A DNA stretch of 52,387 nucleotides, from assembly GCF_002723615.1 (NCBI RefSeq), contig NZ_KZ304971.1, positions 1 through 52,387 on the forward strand. Direction: 5' to 3'. The translations under genes and the position numbers were made by a program. The notes beneath the pieces are model-generated. The model was not told the DNA's origin. It ran no database searches and saw only the letters and a program-made list of their open reading frames with translations. Source of the stretch: Limimaricola cinnabarinus (lineage in GTDB: Bacteria; Pseudomonadota; Alphaproteobacteria; Rhodobacterales; Rhodobacteraceae). Within the stretch, counting starts at the first letter, position 1. The number at the start of each line of letters is the position of its first letter. Below, piece by piece: positions 17,934 through 26,244 of this stretch.

Positions 17934-18725
17934 TCAGGCCGAATGCGCGCCGTCGGCCAGCGTTTTCACGAAGGACAGCACCTCCGCCACCGGCTTGCCC
18001 TCGGCGATCTGGCTGACGATGGCCGAGCCGACCACCGTGCCGTCGGCGATGCCGGCGATGGATTTCGCGGTCTCGGGCGTTCGCACGCCGAAGCCCACGA
18101 TGATCGGCAGGTCGGTCTGCGACTTGATCCGCGCGACTTCGGGGGCCACCGCGTCGGCCTGCGCCTCGGCCGCACCCGTGATGCCGGTGATCGAGACGTA
18201 ATAGACGAAGCCGGAGGTGTTCTGCAGCACCTTGGGCAGGCGTGCGTCGTCGGTGGTGGGCGTGGCGAGGCGGATGAAGTTCAGCCCGGCCTGCTGGGCG
18301 GGGATGCACAGCTCGGCATCCTCCTCTGGCGGCAGGTCGACCACGATCAGCCCGTCGATTCCGGCCTCGCGCGCCTGTTCGAGGAACCGGTTCACGCCGC
18401 GCGAATGGATCGGGTTGTAATAGCCCATCATCACGATCGGCGTCTTGTCGTCGGTCTTGCGCAGGTCGCGCGCGATATCGAGCGTGCGGTCGAGCGTCAT
18501 GCCCTGCGCCAGCGCCCGCTGGCCCGCAAGCTGGATCGTCGCGCCATCGGCCATCGGATCGGTAAAGGGCAGGCCCAGCTCGATGATGTCGACGCCCGCG
18601 CCGGGCAGGCCGCGCACGATCTCCTTGGAGGTCTCGAAATCCGGGTCGCCCGCCATGACATAGGCCACGAAGGCCTTGCGCCCTTCGGATTTCAGCCGCG
18701 CGAAAGTGTCGTCGATCCGTGTCAT
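17934..18725 (-). CDS. trpA: Tryptophan synthase alpha chain
   Basis: A 263-residue TIM barrel that cleaves indole-3-glycerol phosphate to indole and glyceraldehyde 3-phosphate and passes indole to TrpB. Catalytic Glu49 (DIIELGLPF) and Asp60 (DPMADG) are present, followed by [15 protein letters not shown], the [11 protein letters not shown] strand, [11 protein letters not shown] and the phosphate-binding [11 protein letters not shown] and GSAIV segments. The start at 18725 is preceded by GAGGGG. No trpB or trpF lies next to it; in Rhodobacteraceae trpA is often apart from the other trp genes, as here. A clear terminator follows. Confidence 0.96.
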   Translation of the reverse strand: MTRIDDTFARLKSEGRKAFVAYVMAGDPDFETSKEIVRGLPGAGVDIIELGLPFTDPMADGATIQLAGQRALAQGMTLDRTLDIARDLRKTDDKTPIVMMGYYNPIHSRGVNRFLEQAREAGIDGLIVVDLPPEEDAELCIPAQQAGLNFIRLATPTTDDARLPKVLQNTSGFVYYVSITGITGAAEAQADAVAPEVARIKSQTDLPIIVGFGVRTPETAKSIAGIADGTVVGSAIVSQIAEGKPVAEVLSFVKTLADGAHSA

Positions 18726-18791
18726 GCCCGTCCCCTCTGGCCCGATCCTCATGCGGTTTGGGCCAAAGGGGGGCGGAAATCAATGGGGGCC

Positions 18792-19214
18792 TCAGTCCGG
18801 AATGGGCGCCTCGACCCCGATCATCCAGCGCGTGCCGAAGCGGTCGGTCAGCGTGCCGAAGCCCTCCGACCAGAAGGTCTTGGTGAACTCCATGTGGATC
18901 TGCCCGCCCTCGGCCAGCGCGTCGAACACCGCGCGGGCGCGCGGCACATCGGGCAGGTCGATGGTGATCGAGCAGCCCGCCATCTCGGGGCTGCCGCCCA
19001 TGATGTCGTCGCTGGCATAGATCCAGCCCTCGCCGATCTTCAGCGCGGCATGCATCACCGCCTGCGGGCTGGCCTCGGGGATGCTGTCGCGCATCTCCTG
19101 CGGCGCTTCGGAAAAGGTCATGACATTGGCGGGGGGCGCATCGAAGATCCTTGCATATTCGGCCAGCGCATCGGCGCAGTTGCCATGGAAGGTGACATAG
19201 GGAATCGGGATCAT
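18792..19214 (-). CDS. VOC family protein, PhnB-like
   Basis: A 140-residue protein of the vicinal-oxygen-chelate superfamily, PhnB/3-demethylubiquinone-methyltransferase-like group. Visible features are [21 protein letters not shown], the [17 protein letters not shown] strand pair, and the terminal [15 protein letters not shown]. Members lack a settled reaction. The start at 19214 has AAGGAG upstream. It lies 66 bases before trpA on the same strand; co-transcription is possible but no functional link is obvious. It is divergent from ychF. Confidence 0.87.
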   Translation of the reverse strand: MIPIPYVTFHGNCADALAEYARIFDAPPANVMTFSEAPQEMRDSIPEASPQAVMHAALKIGEGWIYASDDIMGGSPEMAGCSITIDLPDVPRARAVFDALAEGGQIHMEFTKTFWSEGFGTLTDRFGTRWMIGVEAPIPD

Positions 19215-19268
19215 CGCGCGCGCTCCTTGTTGCTCGGGGTGAGCATGGCATGCAGGCGCCCAAGGCAC

Positions 19269-19307
19269 CAAGGCCCGTTACCAAGAGCCGTTGCCAAGGC
19301 CCGTTGC
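19269..19307. repeat. 13-base tandem repeat, three copies
   Basis: CAAGGCCCGTTAC, CAAGAGCCGTTGC and CAAGGCCCGTTGC run head to tail, with a degraded fourth unit after. It sits in the divergent intergenic region between the PhnB-like gene and ychF. Confidence 0.7.
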
Positions 19308-19375
19308 CAAGCTTGGCTTGCGCGCGGGCGCGCCTGCGGATAGGACCGCCGCGATGTGCTGCTAGGAGGCGTGAC

Positions 19376-20473
19376 ATGGGCTTTCGCATGGGGATCGTGG
19401 GGCTGCCGAACGTCGGCAAGTCCACCCTGTTCAACGCGCTGACGCGCACCGCCGCGGCCCAGGCCGCCAATTTCCCGTTCTGCACGATCGAGCCGAATGT
19501 CGGCGACGTCGCCGTGCCCGATCCCCGGCTCGACAAGCTGGCCGAGATCGCCAAATCCAAGCAGGTGATCCCCACGCGGATGACCTTCGTCGACATCGCG
19601 GGCCTCGTGAAGGGCGCGTCCAAGGGCGAGGGCCTGGGCAACCAGTTTCTCGCCAACATCCGCGAGACCGACGCCATCGCCCATGTGCTGCGCTGCTTCG
19701 AGGATGGCGACGTGGTGCATGTCGATGGCCGGGTCGATCCGGTGGCCGACGCACAGGTGATCGAGACCGAGCTGATGCTCGCCGATCTGGAATCGGTCGA
19801 GAAGCGGCTGCAGAACATCGGCCGCAAGGTGCGCGGCGGCGACAAGGAGGCGGTCGATCAGGAGCGCCTGCTGAAGGCCGCCCATGCCATGCTGTCGGAC
19901 GGCAAGCCCGCCCGCATGGTCGAGGTGTCCGACGACGACGCCAAGGCGTGGAAGATGCTGCAGCTGATCACCGCCAAGCCGGTGCTCTATGTCTGCAACG
20001 TCGAGGAGGCCTCGGCCTCCACCGGCAACGAGCATTCCGCCAAGGTCGCCGAGATGGCCGCCGCCGAGGGCAACGCCCATGTCGTGATCTCCGCCCAGAT
20101 CGAGGAGGAGATCAGCCAGCTCGACGCCGACGAGGCCGAGATGTTCCTCTCCGAGATGGGGCTCGAGGAGGCCGGTCTCGACCGGCTCATCCGCGCGGGC
20201 TACGACCTGCTGCACCTTGAGACCTATTTCACCGTCGGCCCCAAGGAGGCGCGCGCCTGGACGATTCGTCAGGGCACGCTCGCGCCGCAGGCGGCGGGCG
20301 TCATCCATGGCGATTTCGAGCGCGGCTTCATCCGCGCCGAGACCATCGCCTATGATGATTTCGTCGCGCTGGGCGGCGAGAGCGCCGCCAAGGAGGCGGG
20401 CAAGATGCGCGCCGAGGGCAAGGGCTACACCGTCAAGGATGGCGACGTGATGCACTTCCTGTTCAACACCTGA
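19376..20473 (+). CDS. ychF: Redox-regulated ATPase YchF (OBG-family GTPase)
   Basis: A 365-residue P-loop protein of the Obg group that prefers ATP and associates with ribosomes. The G1 loop GLPNVGKST is at residues 8-16, [10 protein letters not shown] follows as the switch region, and [20 protein letters not shown] is G3. The altered G4 motif, which in the family relaxes guanine specificity, falls in [12 protein letters not shown] coiled-coil insert (about 130-185) and a C-terminal TGS domain ([13 protein letters not shown] onward) complete the usual layout. AGGAGG precedes the ATG at 19376. A bidirectional terminator follows. Confidence 0.95.
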   Translation: MGFRMGIVGLPNVGKSTLFNALTRTAAAQAANFPFCTIEPNVGDVAVPDPRLDKLAEIAKSKQVIPTRMTFVDIAGLVKGASKGEGLGNQFLANIRETDAIAHVLRCFEDGDVVHVDGRVDPVADAQVIETELMLADLESVEKRLQNIGRKVRGGDKEAVDQERLLKAAHAMLSDGKPARMVEVSDDDAKAWKMLQLITAKPVLYVCNVEEASASTGNEHSAKVAEMAAAEGNAHVVISAQIEEEISQLDADEAEMFLSEMGLEEAGLDRLIRAGYDLLHLETYFTVGPKEARAWTIRQGTLAPQAAGVIHGDFERGFIRAETIAYDDFVALGGESAAKEAGKMRAEGKGYTVKDGDVMHFLFNT

Positions 20474-20507
20474 GGGCAGGGGGCTTCGAGACCCCATGCC
20501 GACGAAA

Positions 20508-20539
20508 ACGCGCCGCATCCCCCGATGCGGCGCGTTTTT
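20508..20539. terminator. Strong bidirectional intrinsic terminator
   Basis: ACGCGCCGCATC (20508-20519) and GATGCGGCGCGT (20524-20535) pair perfectly over a CCCC loop, with AAAA before and TTTT after. It serves ychF on the plus strand and the UdgX gene on the minus strand. Confidence 0.85.
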
Positions 20540-20549
20540 CATGGCAGGA

Positions 20550-21998
20550 TCACTGGGCGCGCAGCTCTTCCAGATGCGCCTGCGCCGATTTCAGATCGGC
20601 GCGGAATTTCTCGGTCTCGTCCTCCCTGAGCGCCGGATCGGGCAGGCGCAGCAGGTAGGAGGGGTGCACCGTCAGGAACACCGGCACGCCGCCCTCCGTC
20701 GCCTCGATCGAACCGCGCCGCGACAGGATGCCCTTGCGCGATCCGGTCAGGCTCTCGGCCGCCGTGCCGCCCATCGACAGGATCAGCTTCGGCCTGATCA
20801 GCTCGATCTCGGATTTCACCCAGAAGCGGCAGGCCTTGATCTCGGAGGTGTTCGGGTTCTGGTGGATGCGCCGCTTGCCCTTCGGCGTGAACTTGAAATG
20901 CTTCACCGCATTGGTGACGAAGGCGCGGTCGCGCTCGATCCCGGCCTCCCTGGCGATGCGGTCGAACATCTGGCCCGCGGGGCCGACGAAGGGCCGCCCC
21001 GCCAGATCCTCCTGATCGCCCGGCTGCTCGCCCACCACCATGAGATCGGCGTCGCGCGGCCCCTCGCCGGGCACCGCCTGTGTCGCGTTCTCGTAAAGCG
21101 GGCAGCGGGTGCAGGCGTTCTCTTCCGCCTTGAGCTGATCGAGATCATCGGCCATCGGGCGCAGAACGCGCGGGGCGGCAAGCCGTTCCGTGATCTTGGC
21201 CGCGCGCAGCGGCGGCAGGGTCGGCGCGGCCTCCTGCATGGCGCGGGCGCGGCTCTCGGCGCTTGCGATCATCTCGGGGATATGCCGCGCCTCGGGCAGG
21301 TTCTTCCAGTATTTCTTGGGCATCTCCGACATCATCGCCCCGACCTTGAGCCGCGCGGGGTTGAAGATGTTGCGGAAATAGGTGCCCCAAAGCTCCTCGG
21401 TCGCATCGTCGGGAATCTCGGGCTTGGGCTGGCCCTCGGCAAAGCCGAGCGCGCCATCCTCGAACACCGCCGTCAGGTCCGGCGTGGCGATCATCCAGTC
21501 CATGTCCGCGAAACGGCGCGCAAAGAAGGGCGCGGTCGGCTCCAGCGTGTGATGCGTGGGCTCGAACCACGCGGCAAAGCGGCGGCGGGGCTGGTCGGGT
21601 GCGCCGATCTCGCGAAACCGCACGAAGGCGGTCATCTTGTGCCTGTCGCGCCGCACCGCCTTTTCCATCGCCCTGAGCTTGGCGAGATCCGCATCGCCGC
21701 GATCCTCCATAAGCCCCTTCTCGGAGCCGAGCCGCCACAGCAGCGCGTAGAGCCGGGCGAAACGCTCGGGGTCGCTGTGCCAGATCACGGTATTGGCCAG
21801 CTCCACGAAGCTGCGCGGCACCGAGATGGTCTTGCTCGCGGGCGCGATCTCCTCCGGCGGGGTGGCGAAGAGATCGGCCTCCGCCGCACCCCGGCTCCAG
21901 GTCACCTCCGAAGGCGGCACCCCGCGCGACACCAGCCCGCGCGCGGCGTCGCGCCAGGCGGTGTCGGTTCCGATATGGGGCAGGGCGACATGGGGCAT
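20550..21998 (-). CDS. DUF4130 - UdgX fusion, uracil-DNA glycosylase-like DNA-crosslinking protein
   Basis: A 482-residue two-domain protein. Residues about 1-250 match the DUF4130 domain found in a DNA-metabolism protein family of unknown activity (AWFEPTHHTLEPTAPFFARRF, MDWMIATPD). Residues about 285-482 are a UdgX-type uracil-DNA glycosylase: CTRCPLY with Cys296 and Cys299, motif A GEQPGDQED (323-331), the diagnostic KRRIH (375-379) whose histidine in mycobacterial UdgX bonds covalently to the abasic sugar after uracil release, Cys390, and HPSYLL (445). Where classic family 4 enzymes have VKC, this has VKH. ATG 21998 is preferred over TTG 22007 and GTG 22004 because GAGG is ten bases before it. 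It follows the radical SAM gene by 12 bases. Confidence 0.92.
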   Translation of the reverse strand: MPHVALPHIGTDTAWRDAARGLVSRGVPPSEVTWSRGAAEADLFATPPEEIAPASKTISVPRSFVELANTVIWHSDPERFARLYALLWRLGSEKGLMEDRGDADLAKLRAMEKAVRRDRHKMTAFVRFREIGAPDQPRRRFAAWFEPTHHTLEPTAPFFARRFADMDWMIATPDLTAVFEDGALGFAEGQPKPEIPDDATEELWGTYFRNIFNPARLKVGAMMSEMPKKYWKNLPEARHIPEMIASAESRARAMQEAAPTLPPLRAAKITERLAAPRVLRPMADDLDQLKAEENACTRCPLYENATQAVPGEGPRDADLMVVGEQPGDQEDLAGRPFVGPAGQMFDRIAREAGIERDRAFVTNAVKHFKFTPKGKRRIHQNPNTSEIKACRFWVKSEIELIRPKLILSMGGTAAESLTGSRKGILSRRGSIEATEGGVPVFLTVHPSYLLRLPDPALREDETEKFRADLKSAQAHLEELRAQ

Positions 21999-22010
21999 GG
22001 GCACCAAACC

Positions 22011-23243
22011 TCAGAACAGCGACAGCTGTTCCGGCTTGGGCGCGAAACGCGCGGCGAGGTCGGGGCTGTCGAGCAGCGCGCCCGGCGTCCAGTCGAGCAG
22101 CGACACGAAGGGCCGGGCGTTCTTCATGTTGGCCCCCATCCGCGCCAGATCGTCCCAGCGCAGCCGCCGGTGCCGCCGCGCCGCGATGATCCGCTGCACC
22201 GTCCGCTCGCCAAAGCCCGGCACCCGCAGCAGCGTCTCGCGGTCGGCCCGCATCGGATCGACCGGGAAGGCATGGCGGTTCCTGAGCGCCCAGGCCAGCT
22301 TGGGGTCGATCGAAAGATCGAGATTGCCATCGGTGCCCGCGGTGATCTCGGTGGCGTCGAAGCCGTAGAACCGCATCAGCCAGTCGGCCTGATAGAGCCG
22401 GTGCTCGCGCATGAGCGGCGGCTTGATCAGCGGCAGCTTGGCCGTGGCGTCGGGAATGGGCGAGAAGGCCGAGTAATAGACGCGCTTGAGCCCATAGGAG
22501 GAATAGAGCCGGGTGGACTGGCCGAGGATCGTCGCGTCGTTCGAGCCGTCCGCGCCGATGATCATCTGCGTCGATTGCCCGGCTGGCGCGAAGCGGGGCG
22601 GGCGCTTGCCGGTATGGCTCTTCTCCTTCGCCGCCTCCTTGCGCATCCGCACCCCGGCCATCGCGCGGCGGATCGTGTCGGGCTTCTTCTCGGGCGCGTA
22701 TTGCGTCACGCTGGCATCGGTCGGCATTTCGACATTGATCGAGACCCTGTCGGCATAGAGCCCGGCCTGCTCGATCAGCTCTTCGCTCGCCTCGGGAATG
22801 GTCTTGAGATGGATGTAGCCGCGGAAGTTCTCCTCCAGCCGCAGCTTCTTGGCGATGCGGACCATGTCCTCCATCGTCTTGTCCGGGCTCTGGATGATCC
22901 CCGAAGACAGAAACAGCCCCTCGATGTAGTTGCGCCGGTAGAACTCCAGCGTCAGCTTGACGACTTCGTCCACCGAGAAGCGCGCGCGCTCGGTGTTGGA
23001 CGACACCCGGTTCACGCAATAGGCGCAATCGAAGATGCAGAAATTCGTCATCAGGATCTTCAGAAGGCTGATGCAGCGCCCGTCGGGCGCATAGGCGTGG
23101 CAGATGCCCGAGCCTTCGGTCGAACCGAGACCCTTTCCGTCCTTCGAGTTGCGCTTCGACGTGCCCGACGACGCGCAGGAGGCGTCGTATCGAGCGGCGT
23201 CCGAGAGGATGGCGAGCTTGCGCTCGAGGCTGTGCGTTGTCAT
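22011..23243 (-). CDS. Radical SAM protein with helix-hairpin-helix, putative DNA modification or repair
   Basis: A 410-residue member of the radical SAM family annotated as putative DNA modification/repair, which habitually pairs with DUF4130-UdgX proteins. The cluster motif is CxxxCxxC at Cys69, Cys73 and Cys76 (FCIFDCAYC). The N-terminal ICHAYAPDGRCISLLKILMTN and the central SINVEMPTD and STQMIIGADG blocks are family-typical. A helix-hairpin-helix (LLRVPGFGERTVQRIIAARR) near residue 350 points to DNA contact. The start at 23243 has no good ribosome site. No substrate is known for the family; direct action on uracil-containing or damaged DNA is an inference from the partner. Confidence 0.9.
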   Translation of the reverse strand: MTTHSLERKLAILSDAARYDASCASSGTSKRNSKDGKGLGSTEGSGICHAYAPDGRCISLLKILMTNFCIFDCAYCVNRVSSNTERARFSVDEVVKLTLEFYRRNYIEGLFLSSGIIQSPDKTMEDMVRIAKKLRLEENFRGYIHLKTIPEASEELIEQAGLYADRVSINVEMPTDASVTQYAPEKKPDTIRRAMAGVRMRKEAAKEKSHTGKRPPRFAPAGQSTQMIIGADGSNDATILGQSTRLYSSYGLKRVYYSAFSPIPDATAKLPLIKPPLMREHRLYQADWLMRFYGFDATEITAGTDGNLDLSIDPKLAWALRNRHAFPVDPMRADRETLLRVPGFGERTVQRIIAARRHRRLRWDDLARMGANMKNARPFVSLLDWTPGALLDSPDLAARFAPKPEQLSLF

Positions 23244-23256
23244 GAGATTCAGGTAA

Positions 23257-23277
23257 TGTTCCTGCCCTTGCCGAACA
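23257..23277. promoter_or_regulatory. Dyad TGTTC-N11-GAACA between radical SAM and phosphoesterase genes
   Basis: Five-base arms TGTTC (23257-23261) and GAACA (23273-23277) lie in the 90-base divergent promoter region. It is not the alphaproteobacterial LexA direct repeat GTTC-N7-GTTC, though it reuses the GTTC/GAAC half-sites in inverted order with longer spacing. Confidence 0.35.
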
Positions 23278-23333
23278 AGCGGGGGGGCCTGCGACAGCTT
23301 GTCCGGCGGCACCATCCCGCTAGGTCGGGGCGC

Positions 23334-24221
23334 ATGCAGCCCATCCACGCGATCCCCGACATCCATGCCGATCCCGACCGGCTCGCGCGCAGCCTCGATG
23401 CGGCCGAACCCGGCGCGCGGATCGCCTTTCTGGGCGATTTCATCGACGCGCTGCCGGGGCAGGCGGCGGTCTCGGACCGCGCCGTGCTCGAGCGGGTGCG
23501 CGATCTGGTCGAGACGGATCGCGCCGTGGCGGTGATGGGCAATCACGAGCTGAACGCGATCCTGTTTCACCGGCTCGGCATCGACGGCGCGGCGCTGCGC
23601 CGCCACAGCCCGCGCAACCGGGCCCAGCATCGCAGCTTCGTGGCCGATTTCGGGATCATGACGCCGCAGGCGCTGGGCTGGACGGACTGGTTCCTGACCC
23701 TGCCGCTGTGGCGCGAGGAGGACGGCCTGCGCCTCGTCCATGCCTGCTGGAGCGCGCCCGCGATCGAGACGGTGGCCGCGCGCCGGCCCGACGGGCGACT
23801 GCGCGAGGCGGACCTGCCCGAGATCGCCGCCCGCTCGACCCGCTTCGGCCGGGCGGTGCAGCTGCTGGTGACGGGGCCGGAGCAGCGCCTGCCGGAGGGG
23901 ATGGGCTTTCACGACAGCCATGGCAGCCTGCGCCGCCGCGTCCGGCTGGCCTGGTGGCGGCACGGCGCGAAAAGCTGGCGCGACGCCGCCCTGTCGGTGC
24001 CTGACCCCGAGGAGCTGCCGCGCACCGCGCTGCCCGCGCGCGGCGACCTGACCTTCTACCCCAAAGGCGCGCCGCCCGTGCTCTGCGGCCATTACAAGAT
24101 GCGCGGCGCGCCCTGCATCGAGGCCCGCAACGTCGCCTGTCTCGACTATCCCGGCACGCCCTGCATCTACCGCTGGCGGGGCGAGGCGCGGCTCATGGAG
24201 GAGCATCTGCAGGCTGTTTGA
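23334..24221 (+). CDS. Calcineurin-like metallophosphoesterase
   Basis: A 295-residue two-metal phosphoesterase. The metal-binding motifs appear in order: DIHAD (9-13), GDFID, GNHELN and, near the C-terminus, GHYK. The order and spacing resemble bacterial serine/threonine phosphatase and bis-nucleoside tetraphosphatase branches; the segment between GNHE and GHYK is longer than in ApaH. The start at 23334 is chosen because MQPIHAIPDIHAD begins the fold; a much longer frame running upstream through the radical SAM and UdgX genes is an antisense artefact. It is divergent from the repair pair, so a DNA-end or nucleotide substrate is possible but unproven. Confidence 0.85.
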   Translation: MQPIHAIPDIHADPDRLARSLDAAEPGARIAFLGDFIDALPGQAAVSDRAVLERVRDLVETDRAVAVMGNHELNAILFHRLGIDGAALRRHSPRNRAQHRSFVADFGIMTPQALGWTDWFLTLPLWREEDGLRLVHACWSAPAIETVAARRPDGRLREADLPEIAARSTRFGRAVQLLVTGPEQRLPEGMGFHDSHGSLRRRVRLAWWRHGAKSWRDAALSVPDPEELPRTALPARGDLTFYPKGAPPVLCGHYKMRGAPCIEARNVACLDYPGTPCIYRWRGEARLMEEHLQAV

Positions 24222-24297
24222 AAACACGTGGCAGTTTTCTGCGAGAAGGCCGATTTCGCCCTTGTTTTCACCCCACACGCCGCATAGACACACCGGC

Positions 24298-24387
24298 GGA
24301 GACGTGGCCGAGTGGTCGAAGGCACACCCCTGCTAAGGGTGCAGGCGGGAAACCGTCTCGAGGGTTCGAATCCCTTCGTCTCCGCCA
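24298..24387 (+). tRNA. tRNA-Ser(GCT)
   Basis: A 90-base class II tRNA. The acceptor GGAGACG pairs with CGTCTCC, the anticodon loop CTGCTAA has GCT at 24332-24334, a long variable arm (GGCGGGAAACCGTC region) is present, and the T arm GAGGG-TTCGAAT-CCCTT follows. CCA is encoded. Confidence 0.95.
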
Positions 24388-24654
24388 CCATTCCCCCAGA
24401 TTTCATCCTGCAACCGATCAGGCGCAGCAATATCTGCCGTCTGTTCGTGATGCAGCGTCGCAGCCTGTCATTTGCCGAGCTTGCGGAAGGAGCGCGCCGT
24501 CATTCGGACGTGCCAACTCATATCAGCGAATGCATGAGGCCCCGATCGCAAGCGCGAACGGGGCCTCAAGCAACTCCGGTAACGGAACATGCCGGGGCGA
24601 CCGGCCGTCGCCCCCGACCTGCAAAGTCGAAGGGCGGGGGCCGGTCCTTCAGCC
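24388..24654. other. Intergenic region after tRNA-Ser
   Basis: I see no supported gene here. It has a nine-base-pair hairpin (GAGGCCCCG 24536-24544 with CGGGGCCTC 24559-24567) and a larger imperfect GC stem at 24601-24644, directly after the phosphate transporter stop on the minus strand. The latter may end that transcript. No integrase fragment or tRNA-end repeat was found. Confidence 0.4.
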
Positions 24655-26136
24655 TCAAAAGCCGATCTGGCGCAGCAGCACGAAGCACAGCGCCGAGAGC
24701 AGCGCCGCGGCGGGGACGGTGATGACCCAGGCCGCGATGATGGTCAGGAAATGCGAGCGGCGCACCAGCTTGCGCCGGGCGCGTTCCTGCTTGGCGATCC
24801 GCGCCGCGGGCGGGCGGCCCTCGTTGATCTTGCGGGCGCGGCGCTCGGCGTGCCATTCGCGGAAGAAGCCGACGCCGAAGACGCCGCCCACCGCGATATG
24901 GGTCGAGCTGACCGGCAGGCCGAGCCAGGAGGCCGCGATCACCGTCACCGCCGCCGAGAGCGCCACGCAATAGGCGCGCATCGGGTTGAGCTTGGTGATC
25001 TGGCTGCCGACCATGCCGATCAGCTTGGGCCCGAACAGCACCAGGCCGACCGAGATGCCGACCGCGCCGATCACCATCACCCAAAGCGGGATCGCGACCT
25101 CGCCCGCCACGCCCGAGGCCTGCTGGGCATAGACCACCGCCGCCAGCGGCCCGACCGCGTTGGCCACGTCATTGGCGCCATGCGCAAAGGACAGGAGCGC
25201 CGCAGAGACCACCAGCGGCACCCGGAACAGCACCTTGAGCGACTTGTTGCGGTTCTCCAGCCCGATCGATTGCCGCCGGATCAGCGGCCGCGACAGGGCG
25301 GTGAAGAGCACGCCCGCCGCCGCCCCGATCATCAGCGCGGTGAGGATGTCGATCTTGACCAGCCGTTTCAGGCCCTTGAGCGCGAGATAGGCGGCGAAGG
25401 CGGCGGTCATCAGGCCGATCAGCACCGGCACCCATGTGCGCGCCGCGGCGATCTTGTCCTCGACATAGATGATGCGCCACTTGATGAAGGCGAGCATCAT
25501 GGCCGCGATCACGCCGCCCAGCACCGGCGAGATGACCCAGCTTGCCGCGATGGCGCCCATGGTGGGCCAGCTGACGGTCGACAGCCCCGCCGCCGCGATG
25601 CCCGCGCCCATCACGCCGCCGACCACCGAATGGGTGGTCGAGACCGGCGCGCCGACCCATGTGGCGATGTTGACCCAGATCGCGGCCGACAAAAGCGCCG
25701 CCATCATCGCCCAGATGAAGATCTGCGCATTGGCGAGGCCGGCGGGGTCGATGATTCCCTTGGAGATGGTCGAGACCACGTCGCCGCCCGCCAGAAGCGC
25801 GCCCGCGCTTTCGCAGACGGCGGCGATGACGATCGCGCCGGCCATCGACAGCGCCTTGGCGCCGACGGCGGGGCCCATGTTGTTGGCGACGTCGTTGGCG
25901 CCGATATTGATCGCCATGTAGGCGCCGAAGGCGGCGGCGACGACGACGACGAGGCTTTGCGGCTCACCGCCGGTCAGCACCGCCGCGACGAGCGCGGCGA
26001 GGGTGACGAAGACGAGCGAGGCCCCGACGCCGACGAGCGGGCGCGAGGCATACATCGAGGCGGCTTCGAAGCGCGACAGCCGGTTCAGGTCCCGGTCGAG
26101 CGTCTTCCACTGGTGCGAGGGATCGTTCTGGGTCAA
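24655..26136 (-). CDS. pit: PiT family inorganic phosphate transporter
   Basis: A 493-residue inner-membrane symporter for phosphate (as a metal phosphate) driven by the proton gradient. It carries both halves of the PiT signature, GANDVANNMGPAVGAKAL in the N-terminal half and GANDVANAVGPLAAV in the C-terminal half, with about ten to twelve hydrophobic segments and a basic cytoplasmic loop between the halves. The start is TTG at 26136, supported by AAGGAG seven bases before; no closer ATG has such a site. A Nudix hydrolase gene lies 108 bases upstream on the same strand. I saw no PHO box upstream, in keeping with low-affinity constitutive uptake. Confidence 0.93.
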   Translation of the reverse strand: MTQNDPSHQWKTLDRDLNRLSRFEAASMYASRPLVGVGASLVFVTLAALVAAVLTGGEPQSLVVVVAAAFGAYMAINIGANDVANNMGPAVGAKALSMAGAIVIAAVCESAGALLAGGDVVSTISKGIIDPAGLANAQIFIWAMMAALLSAAIWVNIATWVGAPVSTTHSVVGGVMGAGIAAAGLSTVSWPTMGAIAASWVISPVLGGVIAAMMLAFIKWRIIYVEDKIAAARTWVPVLIGLMTAAFAAYLALKGLKRLVKIDILTALMIGAAAGVLFTALSRPLIRRQSIGLENRNKSLKVLFRVPLVVSAALLSFAHGANDVANAVGPLAAVVYAQQASGVAGEVAIPLWVMVIGAVGISVGLVLFGPKLIGMVGSQITKLNPMRAYCVALSAAVTVIAASWLGLPVSSTHIAVGGVFGVGFFREWHAERRARKINEGRPPAARIAKQERARRKLVRRSHFLTIIAAWVITVPAAALLSALCFVLLRQIGF

Positions 26137-26166
26137 CGGTCGGCTCCTTGCGGGCGGGGGCGGGGC

Positions 26167-26211
26167 TTGAAAGAGCGAAGCTGGAAAGAGCGGGGCGGGA
26201 AGGAACGGGGC
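26167..26211. repeat. Degenerate 15-base tandem repeat, three copies
   Basis: TTGAAAGAGCGAAGC, TGGAAAGAGCGGGGC and GGGAAGGAACGGGGC run head to tail in the purine-rich spacer between the Nudix and phosphate transporter genes. Confidence 0.6.
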
Positions 26212-26244
26212 GAAGCGAGGCTAGGGCGGGCAGGGCGCATCGGC

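Noticed and set aside
19269-19307. CRISPR-like array
   Set aside because: Units are 13 bases, directly abutting and without spacers; it is a simple tandem repeat.
20496-23333. A long plus-strand frame running into the metallophosphoesterase
   Set aside because: The upstream 945 codons are antisense to the UdgX and radical SAM genes. Only the part from 23334 has a real fold and motifs.
24388-24654. A small frame beginning at ATG 24451 after tRNA-Ser, considered as an integrase or island remnant
   Set aside because: No integrase motifs, no tRNA-end duplication, and the frame runs through two hairpins; no coding signal I trust.
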